Shown here one piece after another: positions 17,129 through 26,107 of a stretch of DNA of 64,000 nt; position 1 is the first letter of the stretch, and every line of letters starts with the position of its first letter. The stretch lies in the NCBI GenBank assembly GCA_963794155.1, contig CAWCCX010000016.1, positions 186,001 to 250,000 on the forward strand, read 5' to 3'. The notes under the pieces were generated by a model. It had not been told where the DNA came from and searched no databases. It saw only the letters and a list, made by a program, of their open reading frames with translations. This DNA is from Roseiarcus sp963794155. GTDB lineage: Bacteria; Pseudomonadota; Alphaproteobacteria; Rhizobiales; Beijerinckiaceae. The position numbers and the translations under genes were made by a program.

Positions 17129-18019
17129 ATGGCCAAGAACATCCTGCACATGATGACGCCGCTTGGGCACATGAGCCCCTTCGACGTCAATATGGCGATC
17201 GACGCCGGCTATGATGCGACGGCTTCCTACACCAATGTTTCGCTCGACGAGATTGCGGGCCTCGTTCAGGACGCCATGTTCTCGCGCTCCCCGCGCGACA
17301 CGGCGCGAACGGGCGTCTTCATTGGGGGTAAGGACGCGCTTCTTGCTCTCGACATGCTCGACGCCGCGGGCAAGGCGCTGTTCAAGCCGTTCGAGATTTC
17401 GCTGTTCGCCGACCCGTCCGGCTCGTTCACCACCGCAGCCGCAATGATCGCCGTGGTCGAAAAGATGCTGCGGGAGAAGACAGGCCGCGCGCTTCGCGGC
17501 GTCGCCGTCTCGGTCTTCGGCGCGACCGGCGTAGTGGGGACCGCGTCAGCCGTCATCGCCGCTCTCGAGGGCGCCTCGGTCACCTTCGTCGGGCGCGATG
17601 GGACGGAACGTACCTCTCGCCATGCCTCTGAGGTCAATCGCAGGTTCGGCGTCAACATTGCCGTCGCCGACGGATCAACGCCCGAAAAGAAGGAGGCGAT
17701 ACTCGCTACGACGGAAATCGTGTTGTGCACATCGAAAGCGGGCGTGCGCGTGCTCGACGCCGGTGAAATTGCCGGCGCGGCGAAATTGCTGGTCGCGGCC
17801 GACGTCAACGCGGTGCCGCCCTCCGGCATCGAAGGCGTGGATGCGCACGCCAACGGCGCGCCGCTCGGCGATCGCGGCGCCCTCGGCATCGGCGCCCTTG
17901 CGATCGGCAACGTCAAATATCGAACCAAGTCCGGGCTTTTTAAGCAGATGACCGAGAGCAAGACCCCGCTGCGCCTCGACTTCCGTCAGGCGTTCGAACT
18001 GGCGCGCATGCTCGCGTGA
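17129..18019 (+). CDS. mtdB: NAD(P)-dependent methylene-H4MPT dehydrogenase
   Basis: Oxidises methylene-H4MPT to methenyl-H4MPT. The protein begins MAKNILHMMTPLGHMSPFDVN, very close to known MtdB N-termini and unlike MtdA. It carries the Rossmann motif VSVFGATGVVGTASAVIAAL and the ADVNAVPPSGIEGVD and GALAIGNVKY segments. The ATG at 17129 has GAGGA just upstream; an in-frame ATG at 17108 overlapping the mptG stop would add seven residues. mptG and mtdB form one unit. Confidence 0.94.
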   Translation: MAKNILHMMTPLGHMSPFDVNMAIDAGYDATASYTNVSLDEIAGLVQDAMFSRSPRDTARTGVFIGGKDALLALDMLDAAGKALFKPFEISLFADPSGSFTTAAAMIAVVEKMLREKTGRALRGVAVSVFGATGVVGTASAVIAALEGASVTFVGRDGTERTSRHASEVNRRFGVNIAVADGSTPEKKEAILATTEIVLCTSKAGVRVLDAGEIAGAAKLLVAADVNAVPPSGIEGVDAHANGAPLGDRGALGIGALAIGNVKYRTKSGLFKQMTESKTPLRLDFRQAFELARMLA

Positions 18020-18118
18020 CGCATATTTACGGTCGCCAGCTGCTCAATAGGGGCGCCGCTGCGAACCTCCGAGCGCGGGACCGGGATGCGTGGCCGCGCC
18101 AATTTTTTGCGAATGTGA

Positions 18119-19267
18119 TCAAGCGCCTCGGTCGACGGCCCCGACAGGCCGCACGTCGGCCGAACCCGAGGCGCGCTCACGATGGATCTCAATCCCGACC
18201 ACGCCCTCGATCACATCGAGCTTCCGGATATTGACCCGAACGCTCCGCACGCGCGCGTGCTGCAACAGGACGGCAGCGACCTCCTCAGCGAGCGTCTCGA
18301 CAAAATCGACATGGCCGCGCCCGACCACAAGACGGATCGCGTCGAGGATCACGTCGTAGGAAAAAATCGAACGCATGTCGTCCGGGTTCGCGCCGGCGCG
18401 CCGAACCAGAGCGTCGACCTCAAAGACGACGCGCTGGCGGATGGCGCGTTCGAAATCATAGGCGCCGATCGCGGCGGAAACGACAAAGTCGCCCACGAAC
18501 ACGCGGTCGAGTTCGCCTTCACGGTCGCGCCCGCCGATGATCCCGCGCGCCAGCAATCGCCAATCGATCTTCGGCGAAGCGTCGGGATCCGGCCTCTCGC
18601 GGGGAATCAGATCGCGAATGAGAGCGACGGCCTGCGGGTCGATCGAGCCTCGCCGATCATGAGCATGACAAAGCGCGCCTCTGAATCCAAGAACATCCGG
18701 GCGCACGAGCAACAGTCTCGGAACATCAGGCGCTTCGAGCGAGCCCGCCAAGCCGCTTATCAAGTGGAGCGCGCGGCACTGCGAACAGAATTGGTTAAGC
18801 TGCACGACATCGAGATGCGCGATGAGGCGGCCGCGCGACTTATCGCGCGTGTCGAGCATTGCGCCCTTGAAGCCGAGGGCCGAGAGTTTGTCGAGGAGCG
18901 CGAAGTTGGGCTTTTCGTCGGCGAACATCATGCCGACGAGGCCGACGTCCCGCGCCAGCCGACTTAAGGAATCGCCGAAACGATGGAGGATCGGCGCGTC
19001 CACAGCGAGCTTGACGTAATCGACGCCCATGGTCGCCAGCGTTCGCACGCCCGCGACCAATGCGTCTTCGTCGCAAGGCAGGTCGCCGAGCGCGGCGCTT
19101 GTCTCGCATCGGTGCGCGACGGCTCCGATCGCCTCGCGCGCCGTATCGAGCGCGACGGCGCCGAGCGCGCCCCGCCGCGCATCTTTCAGATCGATGACGT
19201 CGGCCCCGAGTTGCAGGACAACGCCGGCCTCGGTGGCGTCCGCCACACTGGCGAGCATCCGCGTCAT
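18119..19267 (-). CDS. MfnB-FolB fusion: 4-HFC-P synthase plus dihydroneopterin aldolase-like domain
   Basis: About 382 residues with two catalytic domains. Residues about 1-235 match MfnB, (5-formylfuran-3-yl)methyl phosphate synthase of methylofuran synthesis: GADVIDLKDARRGALGA holds the Schiff-base lysine and MLDTRDKSRGRLIAHLD the second lysine. Residues about 258-375 match dihydroneopterin aldolase (FolB): IGAYDFERAIRQ with the conserved glutamate, SYDVILDAIR with tyrosine, VETLAEEVAAVLL and the lysine in VNIRKLDVIEGVVGIEIHR. It may therefore serve both methylofuran and pterin synthesis. It faces mtdB. ATG at 19258 is an alternative start. Confidence 0.85.
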   Translation of the reverse strand: MTRMLASVADATEAGVVLQLGADVIDLKDARRGALGAVALDTAREAIGAVAHRCETSAALGDLPCDEDALVAGVRTLATMGVDYVKLAVDAPILHRFGDSLSRLARDVGLVGMMFADEKPNFALLDKLSALGFKGAMLDTRDKSRGRLIAHLDVVQLNQFCSQCRALHLISGLAGSLEAPDVPRLLLVRPDVLGFRGALCHAHDRRGSIDPQAVALIRDLIPRERPDPDASPKIDWRLLARGIIGGRDREGELDRVFVGDFVVSAAIGAYDFERAIRQRVVFEVDALVRRAGANPDDMRSIFSYDVILDAIRLVVGRGHVDFVETLAEEVAAVLLQHARVRSVRVNIRKLDVIEGVVGIEIHRERASGSADVRPVGAVDRGA

Positions 19268-19418
19268 CGCGTGACGTCCCGATCTGTGCGGTCGCCAAGA
19301 GTCCGGTCGCACGTGTGCTTACTGACGCTAAACGGGATCAAGGCGAAGCAACCGTGAAGTTCGACGGCTTGATTGGCCGCAAGCGCAATTCTATGATTAC
19401 TCTTTAGAGGAAACGCAA

Positions 19419-20042
19419 ATGCATACTGCGCTCAGCGGCGTTGTGGCGATCGCGCTTGCGATCCCATTGACGGCGCAAGCCGCCGCTCAGCCCCGCGCGA
19501 AGACCGATCCAGATTGGCCTTGCCAGCAGATCAAGACGCCGACCTTTTCGCTTGCCTCGGTCTGGGCGGGGCCGGAGCTCGATCTGAACTCCCAGACCTG
19601 GCGCAACGAAAGCGACGTTGCCGATCTGGCGACGAAAATGGCGCAGCGGCGGGTTCCCATCGCCGACGTCGAGTCGGCGATCGCCGACTTCAAGGCGAAG
19701 GCCGGTCCCGACGCGGACGGCAAACTTTTGCGCGCCTTCGGCGCGGCTTTTGAGGATTTGTCGCGGCAGCGCTCGCAGATTATCGACGGCCTGGATCGAT
19801 TTGGCCATAAGCAGAACGCTCTAGCCGACCGCATTCGCCAAGAGAGCGAGGCCGTTCAAAAATCTTGGGACCAGAAGAGCAGCGGCCAGACGCCGACCGG
19901 CGCGGACAGCCAGGAGCGGCTGCAGTGGGACATCCGCATCTTCGATGATCGGCATCAGACCGTCACATACGTCTGCGAGGCGCCGACATTAATCGAACAG
20001 CGTATCGGGGAGATCGCTCGCGCTGTGCAAAAGGCTCTGTAG
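19419..20042 (+). CDS. Exported protein of unknown function near xox genes
   Basis: A 207-residue protein with a signal peptide (cleavage near AQAAA, residue 23) and a soluble alpha-helical remainder. It has two cysteines, in DPDWPCQQ and VTYVCEAP, that could form a disulfide bond. AGAGGAAA precedes the ATG. It is convergent with xoxJ. No domain is recognised; its position between cofactor and methanol-oxidation genes suggests a periplasmic role in methylotrophy, which is inference only. Confidence 0.7.
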   Translation: MHTALSGVVAIALAIPLTAQAAAQPRAKTDPDWPCQQIKTPTFSLASVWAGPELDLNSQTWRNESDVADLATKMAQRRVPIADVESAIADFKAKAGPDADGKLLRAFGAAFEDLSRQRSQIIDGLDRFGHKQNALADRIRQESEAVQKSWDQKSSGQTPTGADSQERLQWDIRIFDDRHQTVTYVCEAPTLIEQRIGEIARAVQKAL

Positions 20043-20110
20043 CGTCCGGCCTCGCGCTCCAATGTATGCAGGGGTTCGAAATCGCTGCGCCTTTTCATCG
20101 GGCCCAACGC

Positions 20111-20962
20111 TCAGGGCGAGATCGGCTGGTCGTTTTCGTCGAGCAACGGGACGCCATAGGATCGCAATATCGCTTGAATGTCGCCCTGATTCTCCGAGAT
20201 CAGCTTATTGAGGGCGCGCTTCCAATTCTGATCGGAATGCCGCACCCCCATGACGATCCGGTAGACCATTGGGGGGCCGCCCTGCTCCTTAACGAGCGGC
20301 ACGACCGCGGTCGAGGTCTTGGCCTTCGCCGCGTAGTAACCTGCGAGCGGACCCCAGAGCAACGCAACGTCGATCTCGCCGCGGTCCAGGTCGTTCATCA
20401 TCTCATGGGTCGGCGAATCGAAGCGCGTGTCGACAACCAGCGCGTAGGATTTGATCTGGCCGAGCAATCCGTTTTCAGCCAACAACGTCGCCGGCGGGGT
20501 GCCCGCGACAATGCCGATCCTCGCCGTTTTCAGACGCGCATCGCTTAGGGAATCCAGCCCTCTCAGCGGACCATCCTGGCGATACGCCGCCACGTAGCCC
20601 GTTCGGTAGTAGGGGTTGGTCGGCTGAACGATGTCATCGCCTTGAGCAATTCCTAGGACAACATCGCAGCGATGGGCGTTCAGTGTGTTGCGGATGAACC
20701 CCGTCGCGTCGGGATAGAACGTGTACTCGACCGACTTGCCGAGCTTGCGAGCGAAAAGTTCAGCGATCTTGTTTTCGAAACCTTCGCCGGCCTCGTTTGA
20801 GAAAGGAAGATCGTGCGGGTCCGCGCAGGCTCGAAAGACATGGGGGTCGATCAGCTCGATCGAGTCTTCCTTTTCCGCATCCTGGGCGTCCGCTCGGCCA
20901 GTAAGGGCGACCCCAATCAGCGCAAAAACTGCAATGGCGATCGACTTGGTCTCGCTCGCCAT
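20111..20962 (-). CDS. xoxJ: XoxJ, periplasmic binding-protein-like MDH accessory
   Basis: About 283 residues, exported (hydrophobic segment then ADAQ), with the solute-binding-protein family 3 fold of MxaJ/XoxJ: VFRACADPHDLPFSNEAGEGFENKIAELFA at the start, CDVVLGIAQGDD, and GEIDVALLWGPLAGYYA in the second lobe. Proteins of this family are thought to help mature or activate XoxF. The ATG at 20962 starts 4 bp past the xoxG stop, so xoxG-xoxJ is one unit; the frame is open further up but runs into xoxG. Confidence 0.9.
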   Translation of the reverse strand: MASETKSIAIAVFALIGVALTGRADAQDAEKEDSIELIDPHVFRACADPHDLPFSNEAGEGFENKIAELFARKLGKSVEYTFYPDATGFIRNTLNAHRCDVVLGIAQGDDIVQPTNPYYRTGYVAAYRQDGPLRGLDSLSDARLKTARIGIVAGTPPATLLAENGLLGQIKSYALVVDTRFDSPTHEMMNDLDRGEIDVALLWGPLAGYYAAKAKTSTAVVPLVKEQGGPPMVYRIVMGVRHSDQNWKRALNKLISENQGDIQAILRSYGVPLLDENDQPISP

Positions 20963-20966
20963 TGCC

Positions 20967-21488
20967 TCACTCACCCATGCATTTCGTTTCGGCCGCTTCG
21001 AACTCGGGCGGCTTGTCTTCATGCTTAGGCGGCCTTCCACGCGGAATCGCGTCCTGGGAGCGGGCGCGCAGATAGACGTAAATGTCGTTGAGGTAGCACA
21101 TCACATTCTTATTGTCGGCAAAGGCCGGCATGACTTTTTCCTGGCCGGCCCCGAGGTCCTGCTTGCCGCCGGCGACGATTCCATAGAATTCGGCGTAGCC
21201 GATCGTTTTGAGCGAGTTCGCGAGCGCGGGGGCATAGGACGAGCCCTCTCCATCCGGCCCGTGGCAAACATGGCACTCCGAATGATATCGGCGGAACCCG
21301 GAATATGTGTACCAGTCGACCGTTCCGTCCGCGGATACTTTAAAGGTCGGGTCGCCGTTCTTGTCGCGCCACATGCCTTGGTCGTTGGTGACGGCGGCAG
21401 GGTCTCCTGGCGGATCGGCGTAAGCTATGGGGGGCCTAGCCAAGGCGAGCGCAAACCCGAGCCCGAGCATAAGTCTGGAAATCGTCAC
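20967..21488 (-). CDS. xoxG: XoxG, c-type cytochrome electron acceptor of XoxF
   Basis: A 173-residue exported monohaem cytochrome c (signal ending near AYA, residue 24) with the haem site CHVCH in FRRYHSECHVCHGPDGEG and a probable axial methionine in EKVMPAFADN. It lies directly between xoxF and xoxJ in the standard order xoxF-xoxG-xoxJ. It takes electrons from the PQQ enzyme in the periplasm. A strong hairpin separates it from xoxF, so its expression is probably lower. Confidence 0.93.
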   Translation of the reverse strand: MTISRLMLGLGFALALARPPIAYADPPGDPAAVTNDQGMWRDKNGDPTFKVSADGTVDWYTYSGFRRYHSECHVCHGPDGEGSSYAPALANSLKTIGYAEFYGIVAGGKQDLGAGQEKVMPAFADNKNVMCYLNDIYVYLRARSQDAIPRGRPPKHEDKPPEFEAAETKCMGE

Positions 21489-21512
21489 GTTTGTTTCTCA
21501 AGCAGACAGTAG

Positions 21513-21556
21513 CAAAAAAGGGCCCGGCGCGTGCTTTGCCCGCACGCGCCGGGCCC
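21513..21556 (-). terminator. Intrinsic terminator between xoxF and xoxG
   Basis: A perfect 15-bp inverted repeat (GGGCCCGGCGCGTGC at 21520-21534 and its complement at 21542-21556, 7-nt loop) lies 19 bp after the xoxF stop. Read on the minus strand it is followed by TTTTTT (21514-21519). This is a textbook rho-independent terminator placed upstream of xoxG, giving partial read-through or xoxF-only transcripts. Confidence 0.9.
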
Positions 21557-21575
21557 CGCTAGCCTCGTGGATCGC

Positions 21576-23384
21576 TCAATCGGTCGGGAGGGCAAATACC
21601 GTGAGCGTACCGCCGAGCGCAGTGTAGTTCGACAACGCCGCATAGCCGCCGACAGCGCCCAAACCATCGGTCGGCTTGGTCAAGCCGGCCGCGAGGCCGA
21701 TGCCCGCCCAGCCGCCGACGCCCGACAAGATCGCCACATACTGACGACCACCGTGCTCGTAGGTCATGACGTTGCCGATGATGCCCGACGGAGTCTTGAA
21801 CTTGTAAAGCTCCTTGCCGGTCTTGGCGTCGACCGCCTTCAGATAGCCTTCCAGCGTCCCGTAGAAGACGACGCCGCCGGCGGTCGCCAGAGCGCCCGAC
21901 CAAACCGAGAACTGCTCAGGATCAGACCAGACGATCTTGCCGGTTTTGCCGTCCCAGGCGATGAAGTTTCCCATGTTGCTGTCGCCCGGGGGTGGGTACA
22001 TCGACAAGGTCGCGCCCACATAGGGCTGCCCAGCGGTGTAGCTCACCTTGAACGGCTCGTAGTCCATGCAGACGTGGTTGGTCGGCACGTAGAACAGCTC
22101 GGTCTGGGGTGAATAGGCCGCCGGCTGCTCATCCTTGGAGCCCAACGCCGCCGGGCAAATGCCCTTCGAGTTGACGTCCTCGCCGTTGGCTTCGGTCGAC
22201 ATCGCCTTGACCCGGATTGGCTTGCCATAGTCCGGCGAAGCCTTGTCCATGTTGATGCCGGTAGCCCAGTTGACCTTCGGGTCGAACTTTTCGGCGACCA
22301 GCAGTTCGCCAGTAACGCGATCGAGCGTGTAGCCGAAGCCGTTGCGATCAAAGTGCGTCAGCAGCTTCCGTTCCTGGCCGTTGATCTTCTGGTCGGTGAG
22401 GATCATCTCGTTGATGCCGTCGTAGTCCCACTCATCGTGGGGCGTCATCTGATAGACCCACTTTGCCTGGCCGGTGTCGACGTCACGCGCCCAGATGGTC
22501 ATCGACCATTTGTTGTCGCCAGGCCGCTGCTTCGGATTCCAGGTCGAAGGATTGCCCGAGCCGTAGTACATCAGATTGAGAGCGGGATCGAACGCATACC
22601 AGCCCCAGGTTGCGCCGCCGCCGATCTTCCATTGATCGCCCTGCCAGGTCTTCAGGCTTGAGTCCGCTCCGACCGGCTTGCCGAGGGCGGTCGTCTTCTC
22701 TGGGTCGATCAGCATTTCGGAGTCCGGGCCCATCGAATAGCCACGCCAAGCGAGCTTGCCGTCTTTGATATTGTAGGCGCTGACCCAAGAACGGACGCCA
22801 AATTCGCCACCGGACACGCCGATGAAAACTTTATCCTTGAAGACGAAAGGTGCGTCGGTGCCAGTCTGACCCTTGGAGGGATCGCCGTCCTTGACTGACC
22901 AGACGACCGCGCCGGTCTTCGCGTCCAGGGCGACAAGCGTCGTATCCGCCTGATGAAGGAAAATCTTGCCGTCTGCGTAGGATACCCCGCGGTTGACGGT
23001 GTCGCAGCACATCACCGGGATGACGTTGGGATCCTGCTTAGGCTCATACTTCCAGAGAATCTTGCCATCGTTGTTAAGGTCGAGCGCAAAGACCGTATTC
23101 GGGAATGGCGCATGAACATACATCACGTCGCCGATCACCAGCGGAGCGCCCTCGTGCCCGCGCAAAACTCCGGTGGAGAAAGTCCATGCCGGCGCGAGCT
23201 TGTGGACGTTCTCGGTGTTGATCTGTTTGAGTTCTGAATACCGAGTAGCGGCGAAGTTTCCGGCGGGCATGACCCATTGGTTGGGGTCGGCGGATAGTTT
23301 CGCCAGTTCTTCGTTCGCGACGGCGTACCCGGCCGTAAACATGGCCGTGACACCGAAGCAACTTGCGAGCAAGAGTTTGCGCAT
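21576..23384 (-). CDS. xoxF: Lanthanide-dependent methanol dehydrogenase (XoxF)
   Basis: PQQ-dependent periplasmic methanol dehydrogenase, about 602 residues including the signal peptide (MRKLLLASCFG..., cleavage near YAVA). Eight-blade propeller features are present: the vicinal-cysteine pair in VMCCDTVNRG that stacks on PQQ, GGATWGWYAFDP, and the active site HDEWDYDGINE. The DYD arrangement has the extra aspartate diagnostic of lanthanide-binding XoxF, where MxaF has a small residue. No mxaF is in the window. GAGGAAAC precedes the ATG; the frame opens 48 bases earlier but without a better start. Probably XoxF5-type. Confidence 0.97.
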   Translation of the reverse strand: MRKLLLASCFGVTAMFTAGYAVANEELAKLSADPNQWVMPAGNFAATRYSELKQINTENVHKLAPAWTFSTGVLRGHEGAPLVIGDVMYVHAPFPNTVFALDLNNDGKILWKYEPKQDPNVIPVMCCDTVNRGVSYADGKIFLHQADTTLVALDAKTGAVVWSVKDGDPSKGQTGTDAPFVFKDKVFIGVSGGEFGVRSWVSAYNIKDGKLAWRGYSMGPDSEMLIDPEKTTALGKPVGADSSLKTWQGDQWKIGGGATWGWYAFDPALNLMYYGSGNPSTWNPKQRPGDNKWSMTIWARDVDTGQAKWVYQMTPHDEWDYDGINEMILTDQKINGQERKLLTHFDRNGFGYTLDRVTGELLVAEKFDPKVNWATGINMDKASPDYGKPIRVKAMSTEANGEDVNSKGICPAALGSKDEQPAAYSPQTELFYVPTNHVCMDYEPFKVSYTAGQPYVGATLSMYPPPGDSNMGNFIAWDGKTGKIVWSDPEQFSVWSGALATAGGVVFYGTLEGYLKAVDAKTGKELYKFKTPSGIIGNVMTYEHGGRQYVAILSGVGGWAGIGLAAGLTKPTDGLGAVGGYAALSNYTALGGTLTVFALPTD

Positions 23385-23731
23385 TGTTTCCTCCCGGTTA
23401 GATTTTATAACAAAGCGCCCCCAACCCGTCACAGGTCAAAGCGGCTTTGCAGCGATAGTCTCAGTGGGACGGCGTCGGCAGCGTGTCACGACACGGCGAA
23501 ACGGGCAGGCATGCCCGCGGGAATTCGCCTTGCCTCCGAAAAGTGCGCCGAGGCTCCCGTTCCTCGACACTCGTGCAGCCGAAACCAACAGGAAGATATC
23601 CCGATAAAATAAGGAGCGCAAGGGGGAACCCAGCGATTGTCATTATAACGCCGTAGGCATGAGGTTGCCGGGGGAATGCGCCGGCATTCGTGCCTCAGGA
23701 TGACGCCCTGACCCCTTACCCGCCCGGGTGG
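23385..23731 (-). other. xoxF leader and promoter region, no gene
   Basis: About 350 bp between xoxF and the next gene. It should hold the xoxF promoter. Minus-strand TATAAAAT (about 23403-23410) and TTGACC (23434-23439) are visible but 24 bp apart, too far for a standard sigma-70 pair, so no promoter is called. The open frames here have no coding character. Confidence 0.4.
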
Positions 23732-24091
23732 TCAGAAGCAGCGTATTTCGCTTTCCGCCTGGGCGCGTCGCAGTCGGGCGAGGGCGTCACGCGCGATCGC
23801 GGTCCCCCGGAACATGGAGCCGATTTGTCCAGCCGCTTGGTTCATTGACGCCACGGTCGAGGCAGTCACATAGGCGTCGTAGGGAAGCAACGAAGCGACA
23901 ACGTCGATCGAACACGAGCATTGGTCGAGCGCTTCTCGCGTATCGCCATTGGTCTTCATGCAGGCGAAGACATATTCGGCGCGCGCGGAGGTCGGATAGT
24001 CATTGGCGGCAGCGGAGGCGACGGCGCCCTCTGCCGCGCTCGCGAGATGAACGCCGGCGCACATTAGAAATACCACGCTCGTCAAGCGCAT
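23732..24091 (-). CDS. Small exported protein, unknown function
   Basis: A 119-residue protein beginning MRLTSVVFLMCAGVHLASA, a clear signal peptide, followed by a helical domain with cysteines in VFACMKTNG, DQCSCSID and the C-terminal RCF. The cysteine pattern suggests two disulfide bonds. It sits 29 bp downstream of the mfnF-like gene and is probably in its operon. I do not recognise the family. The frame extends upstream into mfnF; the start at 24091 with a signal peptide is preferred. Confidence 0.65.
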   Translation of the reverse strand: MRLTSVVFLMCAGVHLASAAEGAVASAAANDYPTSARAEYVFACMKTNGDTREALDQCSCSIDVVASLLPYDAYVTASTVASMNQAAGQIGSMFRGTAIARDALARLRRAQAESEIRCF

Positions 24092-24120
24092 GATCAACTC
24101 TTTCCGCGCCCCCGATTGCC

Positions 24121-25146
24121 TTACAACGACTTCCGGTTCGCGCCAAGCAATGCGACCGCAACTGCGGGCGCGCAATGTGAGGCCTCCGCGGGGGCCCCGA
24201 TCAGCGCAGAAAAGCCGACACAGGACCGCCGGAGGCGACGCGCGACCTCTGCCGCGATGCCCTCCCCGACGCCTGCCGCGATGATAGGCGCCGCGACCGC
24301 CACATCGTTTCGGGACAGGCGCAACCAGGCCGCGTCCGCGATTTGGCGTATTTGCTCTTCCGCAAACCAAGCGGCGAGCCCTTTCCATTCCAAAGCGGTG
24401 CCCTCGTGCGCCTCGCGTCCGATCATCCGGGCAAGACGCGCCCTCGAAGCGTCGACGGTCTTCTCGCGCCCGTCAGCGGTCGGCATCTTGTCCGCGCCAT
24501 AAGGCAGGTCGTCGAGAATGCGATGAACGTCGGCGCTGCTGGCGAAATATTCGTTCATCAGCGGCGTCCAGGCCCCGCGAAACGGCGCCCGGGAAGCCAG
24601 TGACATCACAAAGCTGCGCGTTATTCCCGTATAGACGAGTTCACCGGAAGCCAGCCGCTCCGCGTCGCTGTAACCGGCTGCTGCGACCCGGCCGGCGACA
24701 ATTGGAATAAGATCGGCTGTTGTCGAGCCGATATCAATAAGCAACGCATCCCGAAGCTGGAACGCGAGGAGGGCGGCGCTCGCATGCCAATTGGCTGAGG
24801 CAATGTCAGCGGCGCGCGGAGCGGCTTCGCCAAGCTCGACGAAGCCGGCGCGGCCTGCGTAAATGCTCGGGGCTGAGGGAGCCAGACGATTTGCCGCAAT
24901 CGTGGCCAGACCCACAACACCCTCTTGGCGCGAAGCAAAAGCGTCGCACAGTTCGCCCGTCATGGTAATCACGTGATGATCGGCGCGCCCCAACTGAGCG
25001 TGGACGGCGTCGAACGCAGCTTCCAAGCTGCCAAGCCCCAACCAAAGCGGCGTCGCTGCCTGGGCCACTTCTTCGACGCGCCCGCTCTTCACACGCGCCG
25101 CTTTTAAATGCGCTCCTCCGATGTCCCAGCCAATAACGATGCTCAT
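24121..25146 (-). CDS. mfnF: MfnF-like H4MPT-linked C1 pathway protein
   Basis: A 341-residue protein with the actin-like/hydantoinase A ATPase fold: VIGWDIGGAHLKAARV at the N-terminus (phosphate 1 loop), DALLIDIGSTTADLIPI around residue 135 (second loop) and AAGVGEGIAAEVARRL near the end. It matches the family annotated as a probable H4MPT-linked C1 transfer pathway protein, whose archaeal member MfnF couples aminomethylfuran phosphate to the tyramine-glutamate unit of methanofuran. Methylofuran synthesis is therefore inferred. Divergent from the mfnE unit across 253 bp. Confidence 0.82.
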   Translation of the reverse strand: MSIVIGWDIGGAHLKAARVKSGRVEEVAQAATPLWLGLGSLEAAFDAVHAQLGRADHHVITMTGELCDAFASRQEGVVGLATIAANRLAPSAPSIYAGRAGFVELGEAAPRAADIASANWHASAALLAFQLRDALLIDIGSTTADLIPIVAGRVAAAGYSDAERLASGELVYTGITRSFVMSLASRAPFRGAWTPLMNEYFASSADVHRILDDLPYGADKMPTADGREKTVDASRARLARMIGREAHEGTALEWKGLAAWFAEEQIRQIADAAWLRLSRNDVAVAAPIIAAGVGEGIAAEVARRLRRSCVGFSALIGAPAEASHCAPAVAVALLGANRKSL

Positions 25147-25399
25147 CGCTCCTCCAAAGTGTCCGAGGCGGCGCCAGATGGGAACAAAATCGACGACTAA
25201 GCAACCTTCGATGGCAGGTCGGTCTAAATCCCAAAGTAGGCGTATGAGGCGTTCGTGGTGCTGATCACGGTCGAATGGGGTGCGGGGCCAGGAACAGAGC
25301 CAGTCGCAAATGGTCGACGACGATCGCGGCCCTACCCAAGTATACTCCGCACGCGTTCATACAATGAGCTCAGACCGAAACAGCGGATGAAACGGGTTC

Positions 25400-26107
25400 T
25401 TGTCGATGAGCTCAAACGATTCGGTGGTGTATAAACTCGCCACGTCGGAGGCGCGCGGATCGCGCCCGGCGGACCCCCTTGACGGCCCCTTACGCAGGCG
25501 CCTCGCCATTCTGAAATTGGGCGGAAGTCACGCAAGCGGACCGTATATCAAGGAGTGGCTCGCGGCGATCGCGGCCGAGGCTGGCTCGATCGCGATTGTC
25601 CCGGGCGGCGGTCCTTTTGCGGACGTGGTGCGAACAACTCAGGTCTCGATGGGTTATGACGATCGCGCCGCGCACGCCATGGCGCTGTCGGCGATGGCGC
25701 AGTTCGGTTGCGCGCTGCAAAGCCTCAATCCGGTCTTGAAACTGACGTCGTCGCGTTCGGCTATTTTGCGGGCGCTCAAAGCGCACAAGGTTCCCGTCTG
25801 GTCGCCAGGACCAATGGCTCAGGCCGCCGGCCTGCCAGAAACTTGGGAGCTGACCTCAGACAGCCTGGCCGCATGGCTGGGAGGCAGACTCGGAGCGGGC
25901 AGCCTGGTGCTCGTCAAGCACGGCCGCTTTGAGGCCGCCGCCATCGATGCTCATGATCTTGTCGCACGTGGCGTCGTGGATCCCTTGTTTCCACGGTATC
26001 TCAGGGAGAGCGGCGTTCGCGCTTGGCTTGCGGCGCCAACCGATAGCACTAGACTGGCCGAAGGGTTGCGGCATCGGGTGTTTCCTGAAATCGTAGACGC
26101 GACTTGA
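25400..26107 (+). CDS. mfnE: MfnE-like aminomethylfuran phosphate kinase
   Basis: A 235-residue amino-acid-kinase-fold protein: LAILKLGGSHASG (residues about 34-46) and IAIVPGGGPFADVVR (about 62-76) are the phosphate-binding segments of the aspartokinase/uridylate kinase superfamily. In archaea the corresponding MfnE phosphorylates aminomethylfuran phosphate in methanofuran synthesis; the methylotroph homologue sits in these clusters. The start may be one of several ATG codons (25400, 25406). Its stop overlaps the next gene's TTG start. Confidence 0.78.
   Translation: MSMSSNDSVVYKLATSEARGSRPADPLDGPLRRRLAILKLGGSHASGPYIKEWLAAIAAEAGSIAIVPGGGPFADVVRTTQVSMGYDDRAAHAMALSAMAQFGCALQSLNPVLKLTSSRSAILRALKAHKVPVWSPGPMAQAAGLPETWELTSDSLAAWLGGRLGAGSLVLVKHGRFEAAAIDAHDLVARGVVDPLFPRYLRESGVRAWLAAPTDSTRLAEGLRHRVFPEIVDAT

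Noticed and set aside
23403..23439. sigma-70-like promoter for xoxF (TTGACC and TATAAA)
   Set aside because: The two boxes are 24 bp apart, outside the usual 16-18 bp; no firm call made.
23436..23643. Two short minus-strand open frames upstream of xoxF
   Set aside because: No ribosome site, no family features, and they lie in the expected xoxF promoter region.
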